Shown here: positions 34,791 to 47,774 of the stretch, piece by piece
Layout of the letters: each line of letters starts with the position of its first letter
Position numbering within the stretch: position 1 is the stretch's first letter
NCBI RefSeq assembly: GCF_901000735.1
Contig: NC_081541.1
Span: 31,700,060 to 31,764,059 of the forward strand
Source of the DNA: Corylus avellana
Taxonomy: Eukaryota > Streptophyta > Magnoliopsida > Fagales > Betulaceae
Direction of reading: 5' to 3'
DNA length: 64,000 bases
Translations under genes and position numbers: made by a program
The notes under the pieces: model-generated
Told to the model about the DNA's origin: nothing
Seen by the model: only the letters and a program-made list of their open reading frames with translations
Database searches by the model: none

Positions 34791-36341
34791 CTCATTGGGG
34801 ACAAAAAATTACTTACAAAAAAACATATAGATTTACATCCTGATGGTATCAAAGGTAGGATAAAGCAGCAAATGCTAGCATGATCAAGAAAAACCAACAC
34901 GTCATACAAAAACCAGCTAATGGTGAAAAATGAACCTAAAGCATCATGATTCACAATCAAACACAACATCTGAAGAAAAAAAAAAGGATTCATAAAGGAA
35001 AAGCAAACTAAATCTTTGCTGGACATTCTTAACTAAAACACATAATGTGTCGACTACAAGAGCATATTATTATCTATAGGGCCTAGTGTTCAATCGCACT
35101 TAGTGGCACTAAAGGTCAATTTGTCAGAGCAACAGATTTTAGACAAGAACACTTTGTCATGTATCAAGCAAGTTCTATATAGGTCTAAACAATATATAAA
35201 ATGAACTAAACAATTTAACATTTTCTGCAGGACAATGCTATATTCAGTGCAAGGCCAAGATCTGCAGTATCTGCTTAAAGGTATTGTCACTCAATTTGAG
35301 TGCAATGACTGTAATTACTGTAAGAGAACAACAGCTCTTAAAAGATCAAGTAATTTTTTTACAAATAGAGTGCAATGATTGTAATTATGAAGTTTTACAT
35401 TGGTATCATGATATAAATGTGAGACCTTTATTATTTCTGTTCATATGAATCCTAACTAGTTAAGATCCCCGGCTTCTTTTCTAAAATATCAAGGGACCTA
35501 ATCACTCCAAACTTCCAGCCTCTCTGATGCAGTGTCTTGAGCAAAAATTGCAGTCTTAAATCCCTCAATGCCATTAACATCTACATGCAAGCATGCTGTC
35601 CATCTTCTAATGCTTTCCAACTTAAGTAACACGGCATTTATCATTGGCATGATGGCATCAAATTTTGTTTGTTTCCTATCTATCTAGACACTTGAACCAA
35701 TTCGCCGTATGCCCTTCATTATAGCACTTGTAGATGCTTTTTTCCCTCTTCTTTTTAAGAAAGACACAAAGATAATCTTCATTTGTTTCAAGCACACTCA
35801 ATCTGAATAGTTCCAAGTGCTAAAGGGTTCAAATCTAAAACATAAAGTATCTAAATTTTAGTTAGTAAGAAACAAATTTATGTTAGCTATACATCCGCAC
35901 ACCTTAACATTTTTTTACCACAACTACAGAACCAATAATATCTCAGCATGACTAGGAGCATCTGGATAGCCAGACATCCTACGCAATAGAAACCAACAGC
36001 GCAATTGAACATAAAAAAACTACGAAGCTGATTGATTCTTTAAGAGGTAAATCACTCTTTCAAGGTAAGCATTTCAGAGATAAAAAAAAAGTAATAACAC
36101 CGACATTCACTCTCAATTTTATTTCTTTCCTTTTTTGTTTTCCTCTCTGCAACAAAACAGAATTTGATTAAGTAATGTAAACTCTTGATCCAATTTCACG
36201 TGGATGAAGCATTGCAGGCACATGCCCAAATCCATAAAGGCCATTATCAATTTCTATTTTTTCCCAATGAACACAGACAATTAACAAAAACGAAAATTCT
36301 TGAAGACCCAGAAAAGAGCAACAAAAATTTAAAAAGAAAAA

Positions 36342-36794
36342 TCATACATTGGTCTTTATAATCTTCCTCCGAGCCAAGAACCTCGCCACCGGAGGTGTAA
36401 CCGCGATGGTAATCGGAACCCGAAGCGGAAACAGAGCCTTGTTGCACAGCACAGCCAGCGCCAGAGCCCCACCACTCGAGGCCGCGAGCTCGGCCGTCCG
36501 ATTCCGCTTCTTCTCCTTCTCCTCGATCAGCACCGTCGAATGGGTCTTCTCCTCCTCCTTCACAAACCCATCAGAGGATGAAGAAGTCTCAGGTTGTGGA
36601 GCGTTTTCCTCGCCGGTGACGCCACCCATGTGGAGTTTTTGGAGGATGGACTCCACGTCGACGTTGCTCTTGATGGCGACGTAGAGGCCGGATATGGAGG
36701 CGGCGGAGACCGAGAAGTGGACCCCGAGTGCCACCTTCCCGTACTTCTTTAGGAACTCGCGGAATCGCCCACTACCGCCCATGAATGCTGCCAT
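36342..36794 (-). CDS. DUF1279 (FAM210-like) small membrane protein
   Basis: A single open exon of 150 aa starts MAAFMGGSGRFREFLKKYGK. The DUF1279 signature follows (GKVALGVHFSVSAASISGLY) with a first hydrophobic segment at about 20-40. A hydrophilic, Glu/Lys/Ser-rich linker (about 60-105) precedes a second hydrophobic stretch (ASSGGALALAVLCNKALFPL, then VPITIAVTPPVARF, about 107-140) and a basic end. FAM210 proteins in animals are mitochondrial; the plant function is not known to me. The last codons read KTN then GTATGA, which is both a stop in this frame and a possible splice donor, so a short further exon cannot be excluded. The family identity is firm; the C-terminus is provisional. Confidence 0.85.
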   Translation of the reverse strand: MAAFMGGSGRFREFLKKYGKVALGVHFSVSAASISGLYVAIKSNVDVESILQKLHMGGVTGEENAPQPETSSSSDGFVKEEEKTHSTVLIEEKEKKRNRTAELAASSGGALALAVLCNKALFPLRVPITIAVTPPVARFLARRKIIKTNV

Positions 36795-37596
36795 TGTTGG
36801 GTCAAGAAAATGGGGAATAGGGTTTTTGTTGGGGTTTTGACCCTCTGAGCTTTGTATGTTCGGGGAGAAATAAGGTGGACTTTACTGACCTGGATAAAAT
36901 TCTGATTATTTAATCAAATTTGAAAATAATAATTGAGATTTAAGAAATTTTAATAATTAAATCTTTAAAATTTATAAAAAAAAATCCTCATCTAACTTAT
37001 TTATAGAATTAAAAGGGAAGAAAAAGTGAGAAAGGTTAAGAAAATTGATTAATATATATAGCTTATAAATATAATATATCTAAAGATGATTTGGAGATTT
37101 TGTAATCTATCCATCTTCTAAATATAAGATGCTGAAAAAGAAAGTAAAATGGCATCATCTAAGAGCATCTCTAACGGGTGCTCTAAAGAAAAGCTAATGC
37201 TATTTAGTATTCATTTTCTTTTCTCCTTCAATTCATATTTAGATTAGTTTTAATCGTGTATACATATAACTTTAAAAAATAAAAAACACTAAATTTAGTC
37301 TTTAAGGTTTTTATGTGATTTCAATTTAATCACTAGCTTTTAAATTTCGACAATTAGGTTTCTAGGTTTTTCACTGATTTCAAATAAGTCTCAACATCAA
37401 CTTATTGTTTAATTAATTAGCAATATGTCATGTGCCACTTGAATAGTCATGTGCAAAGTTGGTCGGTCACCTCTCTTTTTTAATTTTATTCATATTCTTT
37501 AGTTTGGTGCAAAAATTAGAATTGAATCAAAATTATGAAAAACCTCATATATATTCTTTTTCAAACTCATTAAAAAAAAAAAAAAACTTTAAATAA

Positions 37597-37840
37597 AATG
37601 AGTGGCCAACCACCGATTGGGGTGGTCGGCCACCCACAGAAGCGGCCACCCTCGACGACCCACGGGTTGGCTGCAGCCACCCCCGATGACTCGCGGGGTG
37701 GCCGTAGCCACCCCAAAATGCGACGAGGGTGGTCGCACCACCCCTAGATGGCACCCCCGAGGTGTCTGGGGGTGGTGCGACCACCCCCAACCTCTTTTGT
37801 GGGTGGCTGACCACCCATTGGCCACCCACTTTATTTTTTA
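37597..37840. repeat. GC-rich palindromic GGTGGCC/GGCCACC block
   Basis: Multiple interleaved copies of GGGGTGGTCGGCCACCC-like words on both strands make a strong potential hairpin in otherwise AT-rich DNA. Long ORFs on both strands across it are compositional artefacts. The same vocabulary occurs at 40199, 47690, 54841, 58618-59410 and 63213, in at least two cases as the centre of a foldback MITE. Confidence 0.75.
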
Positions 37841-39633
37841 TTTTTTTATTTTGTTGTTTATTTTGTTTTAAGTTTAAAATTGTCTTTAAACAAAAAAAAT
37901 AATAAAATTATATAGGTATTTTTGAAATGCATTTCATTCCTTTAAGGATTAGCTAAGTCACTTATTTTTGAGTGGCTTTAACTAATCCTGTGTGTATGAA
38001 ATTAGTAGTCCTATAGGAATAAACTATTCTCAGAAATAGAGTGTTACCAAACAAATGAATAGTTATACTTAAGATTAGATAGTTCATTTCAATGGTCTAT
38101 TTCGCAAACCAAACGGGACCTTATAGACTAAATTAAATTGCATGAAGGGATTAAATTTGATTTTCCCAAAATTTTAACTACAAATATATATATCTACTAA
38201 TTAAACACAATTTGGATCATTCTTGTACTTATATGTGGACTCTGTATTTTGCAGTTCATGTAGGGACATATATAGTCCCACAAGTGTATATGGTCTTAGA
38301 ATGCATTTTGCCCTACAATTTTGTTGGTCAAATGGGTGCTTTAAAACAAATTGCAAAAATACCCCGTTTGATATATATAAAGAAAAAATAATTTTTTTAA
38401 TAGTTAACAAGGGAAGCATTTTTAAAACGGAATTTTAAAGACATGATCACATTTTTAAACAAAAACAACACTCTTTTACATATTTTACCAAACGCTTAAT
38501 TGAGTTTTTAAAAATCACGTTGTCATTAATTGCGTTATGAAATTGCTATTTTCTTCTAACTGCTAAACAAAATGGACACATGGTCACAAGCTTAGTTTCG
38601 TATGAATTATTTAGTTTGGCCCATTTACAGTGACTGAGGACTAAAATAGAAGATCCAATTCACTCCTTGATTTCTTATTGGGGGGGCCCTGTTCACAAAT
38701 GTCAAAGTGAAACTCCTGATCCAAACGGGAGGATCCACCAGAATCTGTGTAAAGTAAAACCCTCTCTCCTTATGATAAAGCACCCCCAAAAAAATCAATT
38801 TCTTTGTTGCCAAGCAGCATAGATTATATGTAAGAAACTTCACTAAAAGTTATATTATATATGTATCTTTTGTGTGAAGTTTCTTCTACCATCATTTCTG
38901 GACAGGGTGTCCATCCATCAATTGCTTTAGGGCTGCAAACTCCAATCTCCATTAGCCATATGCCTAAAGGGATTGGTGGGCCACCTCCTCTCATCTACCC
39001 CTCAAAGATGGACACATGTCTTCTTCGTTTCAAATAAAACTGATAATATCTATTTTATAGTCAGAATTTAATGTTGTTGCATCTACTGGTATAGATGATT
39101 CTACATTAATTTTTTAAAAGACATGTCAATATTGACTTCATATAAATCGTTAAATGTACAAATTTTAAATTTTGACCATAAAATTAATACTCAAGATCTT
39201 ATGCCCTTCGGAGCTAGCTATGAAATTTATCTATAAGATAAGAGAAAAATCAAACATAAGAGATTTGGGGTGGCTGACTTTACAAGTTAGAAGCCTACAT
39301 CTAACATTGAATAATGCCCTAAGGGCTACAAAATCTTCATTGTAAATGGTTGTATTACATTATGTGATATTAATTTATAGAGAAACCAAGGTGTGAAAAA
39401 TAAGGTCAAAGAAAAATATAAATCAACCTAATAAAGAAACTTTTAGGGTGACTTCTACGCAAAATGGTTCATGTTGAGAGGGTTTTTGGTGGAGCTATTA
39501 GATTGCTTGATGGGGACTTAAGTGTGCCACATTGAATTGCACCCAATAAAGACTCATGGTGTTTCTTGATAAGTCTAATCATTGTAAGAAAATTCCCAAT
39601 AAAGTGTGGCTCATATCTCACATGAGTTTCTAA

Positions 39634-39820
39634 AAACCTGTTTAGAATTGTGTTTGAGAAATAGAGCTTTTAAGTAAAGATGTTTTGGTCATTTTTAGGC
39701 TTTTTGGACCTTTAAAAGCGCTTTTAATTCTTTTACCAAACGAATACTTTTTTCTTTAAACGGATTTTTTGAGTGTTAAAAACACTTTTAGACTCCTCAA
39801 ACGCAATCTCAAACAGGCCC
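39634..39820. mobile_element. Harbinger-like MITE, intact small copy
   Basis: AAACCTGTTTAGAATTGTGT at the left pairs with CGCAATCTCAAACAGGCCC at the right. TAA flanks both sides (39631-39633, 39821-39823). It is the same family as the outer element at 2661-3378, with shared interior CCTTTAAAAGCGCTTTTAA. Confidence 0.75.
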
Positions 39821-40008
39821 TAAGTGTGTTTAATTTTTTTGTTTTTGTTTTTGTTTATTTGTTTGTTTTTTTTTTGTTTTATATTCAATTAAGTGTGATT
39901 TAATTAATTACAAATTTAGGGTGTTTAATTAGTAATTTATTCCCAACAAGGAATTACTTGTGGAATCAAAATTAGAACTAATCTTTATTCTAATTCTTAT
40001 TCTTTGAT

Positions 40009-40458
40009 GGGGAAAATACATTTTACCCTCTGAACTATCCACACATTTGCATTTTGGCCTCCAATGTTTAAAAAGTGACATTTGACCCCCCCCTCCCAAA
40101 CTTCCAAATTGTTGCAATTCGACCATTCGGATTTTTTTTTCTTCCAAAATGCCACCATCCCAAGTTAAAAAAAAAAAAAATTTACAAATTTACAAATTAA
40201 GGGGTGGCTGGCCACCCCAGTTGGGCCTAAGGGTGGCTTCGGCCACCTCAGACCGGACACCTCTTTTATTTTTTTTTAACTTCGGATGGGGGCATTTTGA
40301 GAAAAAAAAAAAAAAAAAGAAAAAAAAAAAGTCAGAATGGTCGAATTGCAACAATTTGAAAGTTTGGGGGAGGGAGGGGGGTTAAAGTGTCACTTTTTAA
40401 ATATTGGAGATTAAAGTGCAAATGGGTGAATAGTTCATGGAGTAAAATGTATTTCCCC
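40009..40458. mobile_element. Mutator-like foldback MITE with 9-bp target duplication
   Basis: The ends GGGGAAAATACATTTTACCC and the complement of AGTAAAATGTATTTCCCC are flanked by TTCTTTGAT at 40000-40008 and 40459-40467. Long arms pair inward (CAAATTGTTGCAATTCGACC with GGTCGAATTGCAACAATTTG) around a GGTGGCTGGCCACCCC centre. No ORF. Confidence 0.87.
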
Positions 40459-41095
40459 TTCTTTGATGTGAAAAATAAATAAGGTAAATTTTTATTAAAA
40501 GTCATTGGCCATCTATAAATAAAACATATGTCTTCCATCAACTATATAGGCATTAAGTAGGCATAAATCATAAGATACATCTCTTCTAAATCATTGTTTC
40601 ACTTCTTTCTTTGTTGAACAAACATGGCTAAAGATAATTCTGAATCATTTCCGTTACATATTTTTAATTTTTTTTTTTTAACAATCATTTAGGCTCGTTT
40701 GTTGCTTGAGGACTTGATAATTCATGTCCAAGAAATTTGGGGTGCCTCCACAACTGCACCAGCTCCTTTACTTTCTATAAGATATGCAAATTTGGGGTCT
40801 ACTCTCGCATGCACAATGTTTAATATTGTATAATAAATACCATAGAAATGATTTGTATCGAGTTGGATACATGTTACTCGTCTTCTGAATGATTATGAAA
40901 TAAGCAAAGCATCCAGACTCGACCACAAATGGTCCAGATCGAAGGCAAAAGTAAAGATCTATCCACCCCCACCATCCCACCATGACAGAAAATGTCTTTA
41001 TTCCTATAATGTTTCATTGACAAACTACTCTGAATTAAAGACTGAAACCCATTAATTTTCTCTACAAGTTACATTTCTTTCATGCATTCAAAGCT

Positions 41096-41803
41096 ATGGA
41101 AGAAGCCATGCTCTCCAAATATTGCAGCTACTTGATTATGATCCTCATGGTGATCAACTTTTTGTTTCTGAAGGGTTCTACTGCTTCTTCTGAGGTTTAT
41201 ACAGTTGGTGATGAAGAAGAGTGGAATGATGGGAAGGATTTTGTCTCATGGTCTCAGAAATACAATTTTAGTGTTGGTGATGTTCTTCGTATGTATCCCT
41301 TCCCTTCTATCTTTCTATGCTTGTCTTTGATATTTGGTTTGTGATTTTAAAACGTGCGATTTTTAGAAATACAGTTAAGTGTTTGATAAAACTGCAGTTT
41401 AGCATTTAGCACGCTCGCAAACGATCGATACATTCAAATGGAGTCATATTGTGCAGGTTTTAAATATGTGAAGGGGCAACATAATGCTTATGAAGTTAGG
41501 GAAGCAACCTATAGATCATGTGATGCAAGCTCTGGAGTGTTGGCAAAGTATGAGAGTGGAGACGATCAAGTGAAGCTCAGCCAAGCAAAGAAGTATTGGT
41601 TCATTTGCAATGTCCCCGGCCATTGCCTTGGGGGAATGAGGTTTGGCATTGATGTTAAAGAAGCAAGTGCTGCATCCACCAGCTCACAAATGGAGGCATC
41701 TCCACCACTCAATTCTTGTAAAAGTTATGCACCTCTAAGGTGGAGAATGGGAATATTTATTCACATTTTTGCATTTGGAATATTACTAGGATTTGATTTT
41801 TGA
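41096..41803 (+). CDS. Phytocyanin-type blue copper protein, predicted secreted and GPI-anchored
   Basis: Two exons, 41096-41288 and 41457-41803, give 179 aa. An N-terminal hydrophobic segment (about 9-31) is a signal peptide. The plastocyanin-like domain begins EVYTVGDEEEWNDG. All four type 1 copper ligands are visible: His73 in KGQHNAYEV, then Cys115, His120 and Met125 in CNVPGHCLGGM. Met as axial ligand argues for uclacyanin/plantacyanin type rather than stellacyanin (Gln). Cys86 and Cys121 can form the conserved disulphide. A short Ser/Pro-containing spacer and a C-terminal hydrophobic tail (about 160-179) suggest a GPI signal. Phytocyanins are extracellular electron-transfer or cell-wall proteins; the partner is unknown. 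The 168-bp intron contains a decayed Harbinger-type fragment. Confidence 0.9.
41342..41432. mobile_element. Harbinger-like MITE remnant in the phytocyanin intron
   Basis: GTGATTTTAAAACGTGCGAT, AGTTAAGTGTTTGATAAAAC and CGCTCGCAAACGAT match the interior vocabulary of the elements at 20237 and 2701. No termini are left. Confidence 0.4.
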
Positions 41804-42548
41804 GGCAAAATCGAGTCACATTGGGAATATATCTATCAATATTTTCCTCCCTTTTTACTCTAATGGGTAATTTTTTTTCCCCCCTAAACTTTCTCTCTTT
41901 TGTTGTCTAAGCCACTTGCATTAATTAATTAGAGGAAAAGTAATGATGGGGCTTCCATTCTAAGCCAAGTAATATACCCTATTGGATTAACTAAAGAAAG
42001 GTTGGATGCCTCCTTATTATAGTTTGAATCAAGTGAGAATCATTAATTATTCAAGATATAGTTGGTCATGCAAAGGTGTACTTGGCCGTCTATGAAAATG
42101 AGTAACACGTGGATCGCTATGTACGTAGTAGGCTAATGTGGTAAGTATTACATAAATTACTACGTCAAATATTTGTAAACATTGTGAGCATTATATGAAC
42201 TATCAAGTGAATACTTCATATTTTAGTGGTTGACGTGGCAAGTGCCGTTTACCTTTATCAATTTGTAGTAAAAACTATAGTAATTTTAATTTAGCATCAC
42301 TCTCTATGGCTACGGGCTTCTTAAGAACGGCATTACTCAGGCACACTATTGGATTGAAATCAAACCTAGCTTAGAGTAATTTCTTAAACGTCAACACAAA
42401 TCCCTTAAATTTATGTCAACACATCATGTCTATTACAAAAGCTTGTAGAAAGTGTCCACAGAAGGTGATAAGTATAAGCTCTGTAGGGAAAGAAACAAGT
42501 TTGAATTAGTGCTTTTCATTATATATATATATATATATATAGAAGCAA
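41804..42548. other. Intergenic spacer between convergent phytocyanin and AMS genes
   Basis: 3' flanks of both genes, with a (TA)n run at about 42521-42541 just beyond the AMS stop codon. No other feature was seen. Confidence 0.5.
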
Positions 42549-45500
42549 CTAGTTATGAAGATGGTGTAAGTGGTGGTGGTAGGAACTAGCACAGTGGTTG
42601 TGCAGGTGGTGGTGGTTATGATGATACTCGGTGTTGCTGCAATTATCTGATGCTTTAGCCATCTCCGGCCACCCTCTGGATGGGTTTCGCGTTAGCTCAA
42701 GCAAGGACTCCCTCACATGATCAGCTTGAACTACTTCACTGTCCCTTTTCTGCTAAGACATCCAAAATACATACATGAGAAACCACAATAACTCGTTTCG
42801 CTAGTTACAATTTGAGTGAGTGCGTTAATCACCGCTTATCTCAAAAGTTAATGAGCGGTGATTAAACATCGTATCAGAGCCAATATTTCAAGTTAGAATA
42901 TTGGTTTTACAATTTATCTCATACTTCAAATAAAACAATTCACATGTTGTTTGATCTCACACGTAAGGGAGAGTGTTAAAAGTATTATTTAATTAAATTA
43001 TTAAATTTACCATTTTGTATAAGTTTAAGTTTTAGAGGAATCTTACCTCCACTTTGAAAACATTAGACACAAGGCCTCTGAAGCTTGTGACATTTACATT
43101 TGTTACTTCTAGTCCCAAAGAGTTCAATGCCTCCATTAATCTCACAAATCCACCAGGCTTGTGCTCGCAGAATACCTTCACAAAGAACTCATTCCCATCT
43201 ATCTGGGCCACTTCCACTTGCACCTATAGTTGTCCCATTCCTTTTTCTCATGAAGAAATCAAAGAAAACAGAATTCCAAGCTAAGAACAAAAGAATAGAA
43301 GAACAGTAATTAGATACCTCCATCTGTTGTGTCTTGTCATTAGTACTTTCTGACTCCTGGTTTTGTTTCGAGACACTGCCATTTCCTCCCCCATGAATGC
43401 CATTTGGAGCTTTATCATGTTCACATTTATGCCCAAGGTTAATTCCATTTTGGTTTAGATTTTCCTGTTGGACATTATGGTGGTTGCCACTACTCACTGT
43501 GTTTCTGCCTCCTTCATCATCTGAATGCTCTTCAAGCTCATCTTGGAGGTCTTTGGCTTGCTTCTGCAACTCCTTCACAAATTCAATTGCATCCCCCAGG
43601 ATAGAAGCCCTATCCAACTGAACATGCAGAGGTGGCATTAGATTTTTCACCATCATTATAAGAAGTTTGAGTACTAATGTTATTCAATAGATTATTATAC
43701 GACTGCCATTGATAATGTGACAGTAAAAATTAGCCTCACATCTTCCCAATTGCATATTCAAGAAGTTTTCGTGAGAGCATGGTATAAATAAGAAACTTCA
43801 ACATACAATGACTTCTCAAATATTCTAGTTCTTCTTATCATGAACCAAGCAAAGGGTTAAAGATTTATTACCTTAGAAATCTTAGGAACCAAAGCCCGAA
43901 GGGCATAGAGCCTATCATTAAGCTTCTTTCTTCTCTTCCTTTCAGCAACAAGGTTTTTCGATTGAGGCCCCTTTCCAGTCCTTCGCCTATACTTTGCATC
44001 ATCCTCATCATCAAACTGATCACTGCAATCCGATATTGAATCTGTTCTTCCCGTCTCATGTTTGATCGAATCCTTATCATTTCCGACGGCCTGCTGCTCC
44101 TTGTTTAACAATGGCTCCATAAACTGCATGTGCATGTTAGATGAACTGCTCCCCATGGGCTGCTGTAATATATCCATCTCTGTGTGCTCATGATTCTGAT
44201 CAGTGGCAGATTTAAATGGGTGGATTGGTTTGTCAGAAATGAATGAATTGTTTGATCCTTCATAATACATGTCGTTCTTAGTACTACTTCTGTCTTCAGA
44301 AGTGTAATTAAATTGCTGAAGGAAGTTCATTGGAGAATCACACAAGCGGATTCGGTCAACAGAGATGTCATATGGTAGATTCAGATTTTCTAATGGTGTT
44401 GCAGGTGAAATTGGTAGCTGGAAATGGTTGTTGGGATCCTTTTGATCATTTACAACAACATTGAAGCTTGTATCCATGTTGCTTGAGTTGATGAGGGCCT
44501 CCTGCTCCATTGAAATGTTGCATTGGGCTGTGATAAGATCAATCACATGCTGATCTTCAGCAACCTGCGGTAGTTGAAATTAGTTTACATATACTCTCTT
44601 AATAAGATAGTGATCATGAAAAGATCATTTTCTTTAATTAGATTATAATTAAACAAAAAAAAAAAAGGGTAATCCATATATAATAATATTGCTCATGTGA
44701 AACAGCCGGAGAGCACAAATTAATGTTTTTGTATTTGCAAAGTTCATGTTGAAGAAATGTAAGGAAGGTGTTAAGTAAGAAACATATATCATACGTGTTT
44801 AGTAGCAAACAGCTCAATAACTCCTCCTGCCAATGGAATCAAAACCCTAGTACCAACAGGTTCCTGCAAATGTGAAAATCACCATAAGATTCAAAATTTA
44901 ATAATAATTTTTATTGCCATGTTAAGGAATGTGCAGTTGGGAGTGATTATATAGCATTTCTCTTTCCTTTTTTTTTTTTTTTTTTTTTCTTTTTCTTTTT
45001 TTAAGGGGGGATAATCACCTGTAGAACACTTGGTTCTGTTGCATTAATACTTGAGAAGTTTAACCAACTGGGTTGGTGTGATATCAAGGTCTGTGCATAA
45101 ATTCTGTTCAAGGACACACCCTTGATTAGATTAAAAACACTTTGAAATGTGGGAAAAAAAAAAAAAAAAAAGAAGAGTTTGAAATAATAATAAACATATG
45201 GCTGATAAATAAATGAATGACTAGATGATACCCAGAATCCAGGGGCATGGAAAAAGGCAGTTGAGCTAGAAGGTCACAAGATTTGGTTCTTGGATGCTGA
45301 AACATGGTATCCCTGCATGGAAGGACAGGAGAAACAGGAAAAAGAAGTTCTCCAGCATTTTGGTTGTTGTCAGTACTCCCAGCACAAGAACACTCAATCC
45401 ACTCAATAAACCTGAAACAAATTATAGAAGTCAGAGACAGAGAGAGTAAGAGAGAGAATGAGATTATAGGTAGTTTCTCTTTACCTTTGGTCTTCACTCA

Positions 45501-45585
45501 ATTTCCACATAACACAATAATCCCAACCTTTCAAACCAACAAGGGGTCTTAGCCTCTCCATTAAGCTTTGCATAATGAAGTTCAT
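42549..45585 (-). CDS. AMS: bHLH transcription factor ABORTED MICROSPORES (tapetum regulator)
   Basis: Eight minus-strand exons: 45585-45485, 45411-45232, 45103-45019, 44863-44795, 44564-43872, 43617-43318, 43223-43047 and 42749-42549, joining in phase to 601 aa. The N-terminal bHLH-MYC region reads [40 protein letters not shown] and [20 protein letters not shown]. The bHLH spans about residues 347-405 ([20 protein letters not shown], then [18 protein letters not shown]), with Glu and Arg of the E-box reading face present. A C-terminal ACT-like domain follows ([33 protein letters not shown]). AMS is a nuclear regulator of tapetum and pollen-wall genes in Arabidopsis. The His-rich C-terminal tail also matches AMS. 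The last acceptor is a CAG/TAG tandem (see findings). The 297-bp last intron carries a TRIM-like remnant. Confidence 0.93.
42815..43035 (+). mobile_element. TRIM-like remnant in the last AMS intron
   Basis: A primer-binding-site-like TCGTATCAGAGC (42869-42880) is followed by an interior ending AAGGGAGAG and an LTR-like TGTTAAAAGTATTATTTAAT at 42974. The part before the binding site contains a hairpin (TAATCACCGCTTA / TGAGCGGTGATTA). It runs antisense to AMS. Confidence 0.6.
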
Positions 45586-46900
45586 GTTTCCTGCAATAGT
45601 TTAAACAAAGAAATTGTTGAAAAATGGAATTGCAAATGCTAATAGAATCCTCAGAAAAGAAAAAGAAAAATCCTAATAGAATCCCAGTATGTCAGCAAAT
45701 AAAAAAGATAACATAAAAATTCATCAGAAAGCTTTTTGTGGCTAGCATGTGTGTGTTTGTCTGTGTAAAGCATATAACAGAATCAAACAATTTGAGGGTG
45801 ACACAGAGAGAGAGAGGGACCTGGCAGAAAACAGTACCCCCTCTTACTTCCAAGACCTCTTTTTGCTGAACAAAGAAAGAAAAACAAAAGAAGAATGCAA
45901 CAAGCTACAAAAAAGATTCAGAAAAAACAAAAGCACATATCCATACAAACTTCAGTTGATAGCAATAGTTAACTGCAGCATCATCCAAGCTTAGACAACA
46001 CCCACCTCATCCCAAAACACCCATCTCAGCAAGCTGAAAAGCAACAGAGAATGTTATCTTCTTTTGGAGCTTTTGAATGAAGAAGAAACAAAGAATACAA
46101 CAATCAACCCACCCTTATTTTGGTTTCTCTTTCATATATATATATATATATATATATGGATCTTGGGCTGTTACATTGGTAGGTAAACTGCAGCCCATGC
46201 ATGAGAAAGAGACATTTATTTTCAATTTTTTGTTAAGTAAGAGAACTTAGTTCATAATTACCCCTCTAACTCACATCTTTTTTGCAATGTCCTTATAATA
46301 TTTCAATTTTTACAATATTCCCATTTTGCGACTCAAAATAATAATTTAACTTTTCATACGATAAAAAAAATTATTATTATTTTGAGTTGCGAAAAGAAAA
46401 CATTGCAACCCCAATAATGAATTGAGGAAATATTGCAAAAATTGAAACATCCAAACCATTGCCAAAAAAATTGATAGTTAGAGAAATTAATTAATAGATA
46501 TAGTTTTCCAACTAAATAATAGAGAGAGAATAGGTGAGTTGGTAATGATGGGATCAGGGGCATATTGCATGACCTAAGATTACGTACAAAACCCTAACTA
46601 CCTTACAAAGTCTTTCATTCGTTTTGGTCAGTCTATTCTTTCATGTCTCAACTACTCTATACCTTCGACCAAAAAAAAAAAATGGAAGCTATGCATCAGC
46701 AATTCCTTGGAGACAAGGAAAGTGTTTGGGGCTAGGTTGTCCCCCATTCTCATGAAAAGGTAGTAACCCTTAATTTCATCATCTATCTCCTATCACCCAC
46801 ACCCTTAATTGTGGATGACATTTGTTTTACAGTCTTACTAGTTAGCTAGAGATGGCTTACGTACTCTAAATTAGCCTTGGAAATCTACCCTCAAATGTGC

Positions 46901-46937
<37 letters not shown>

Positions 46938-47518
46938 GAATATTAATTAGATGGGTCTCACTTATTAAAAGAGGTTTCACGATAAAGTGTAGTGTAGTGG
47001 GTCGTATAATCAACAAATATAAAATCTTTCACAAAACCAAAAAAAATCCAAGGTTTTGAGGGAAAATAGAAATTAAAAAAAAAAAAATCACCCTTGATGA
47101 ATTTCTTATTAAAAAACTAAGATAAACGTACAACATAAATTGGTGGCAACATCATCCTTATTAAGCTTATATAGAAAATATGGTCGCATCTGTGAAAAGC
47201 AAGAGACAAAAATACCCTTTGGCAACTCGGTCAACTAATCAGTTAACAATCTTGATCAATGAAGTTGCTTTTTATTTCGAAAAAAACCCTAATCAGTCAT
47301 TCTCGATCGACTGAGTGTCTAGGGTTTTTGTATGGAGACCTGATGCAACATTCTCAGTCAATCGAGCATCTACTGAGGGATCTATAGAGCTTCTAGAAAC
47401 AGCTTTTTGTATTTCTCTTAAAATGTTGGAATTTAGAAATATTCATGAAATATGAATTTATAACCCTTTGAACAAGCTTTCAAACACCACCAAGAGTTTT
47501 TAAGTTCAAAGAAGTTTG

Positions 47519-47745
47519 GGAAAATTACACTTTACCTCCATAAAGTTTGGGGCGATTTTCAATTCGATCTTCAATGTTTCAATTTTTGCAATGCACCCCT
47601 TTCAAACTTTCAAATTTTTGCAATTCGACCAATTTTATCCCAAAATTCTCATATTGCCCATAATTTAAAAAAATAAAAAATATTTGGGGGTGCAAAAATA
47701 GCCAGACGGCCAAAGAGGTGGCTACGGCCGCCCCGAATTTTTTTT
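47519..47745. mobile_element. Truncated Mutator-like foldback MITE
   Basis: The sequence from GGGAAAATTACACTTTACCT through ATTCTCATATTGCCCATAAT follows the left arm of the element at 21225-21648 closely, then GTGCAAAAATAGCCAGACGG and a GGCCGCCCC centre. The right arm is absent. Confidence 0.7.
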
Positions 47746-47774
47746 TTTTTTTTACTTGGGTCCCAAAGAAGAAG

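Larger units (their letters stand above)
31028..36341. other. Long intergenic region without recognised genes
   Basis: The first 300 bp are UBC23 3' UTR and flank. A hAT-like element occupies 31638-32817. The rest is AT-rich with homopolymers, a (TA)n(GA)n run near 33465-33496 and a tRNA-like patch at 34721. Short ORFs here show no domains and lie across homopolymer runs. Confidence 0.6.
36795..41095. other. Intergenic region between DUF1279 and the phytocyanin gene
   Basis: No gene is recognised. It contains a GGTGGCC palindromic block (37597-37840), a degenerate Harbinger-like patch near 38395-38560, a Harbinger MITE (39634-39820) and a Mutator-type MITE (40009-40458). Confidence 0.6.

Noticed and set aside
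37545..37871. Overlapping ORFs of 78-94 aa on both strands
   Set aside because: They arise from GC-rich GGTGGCC palindromes that lack stop codons in several frames.
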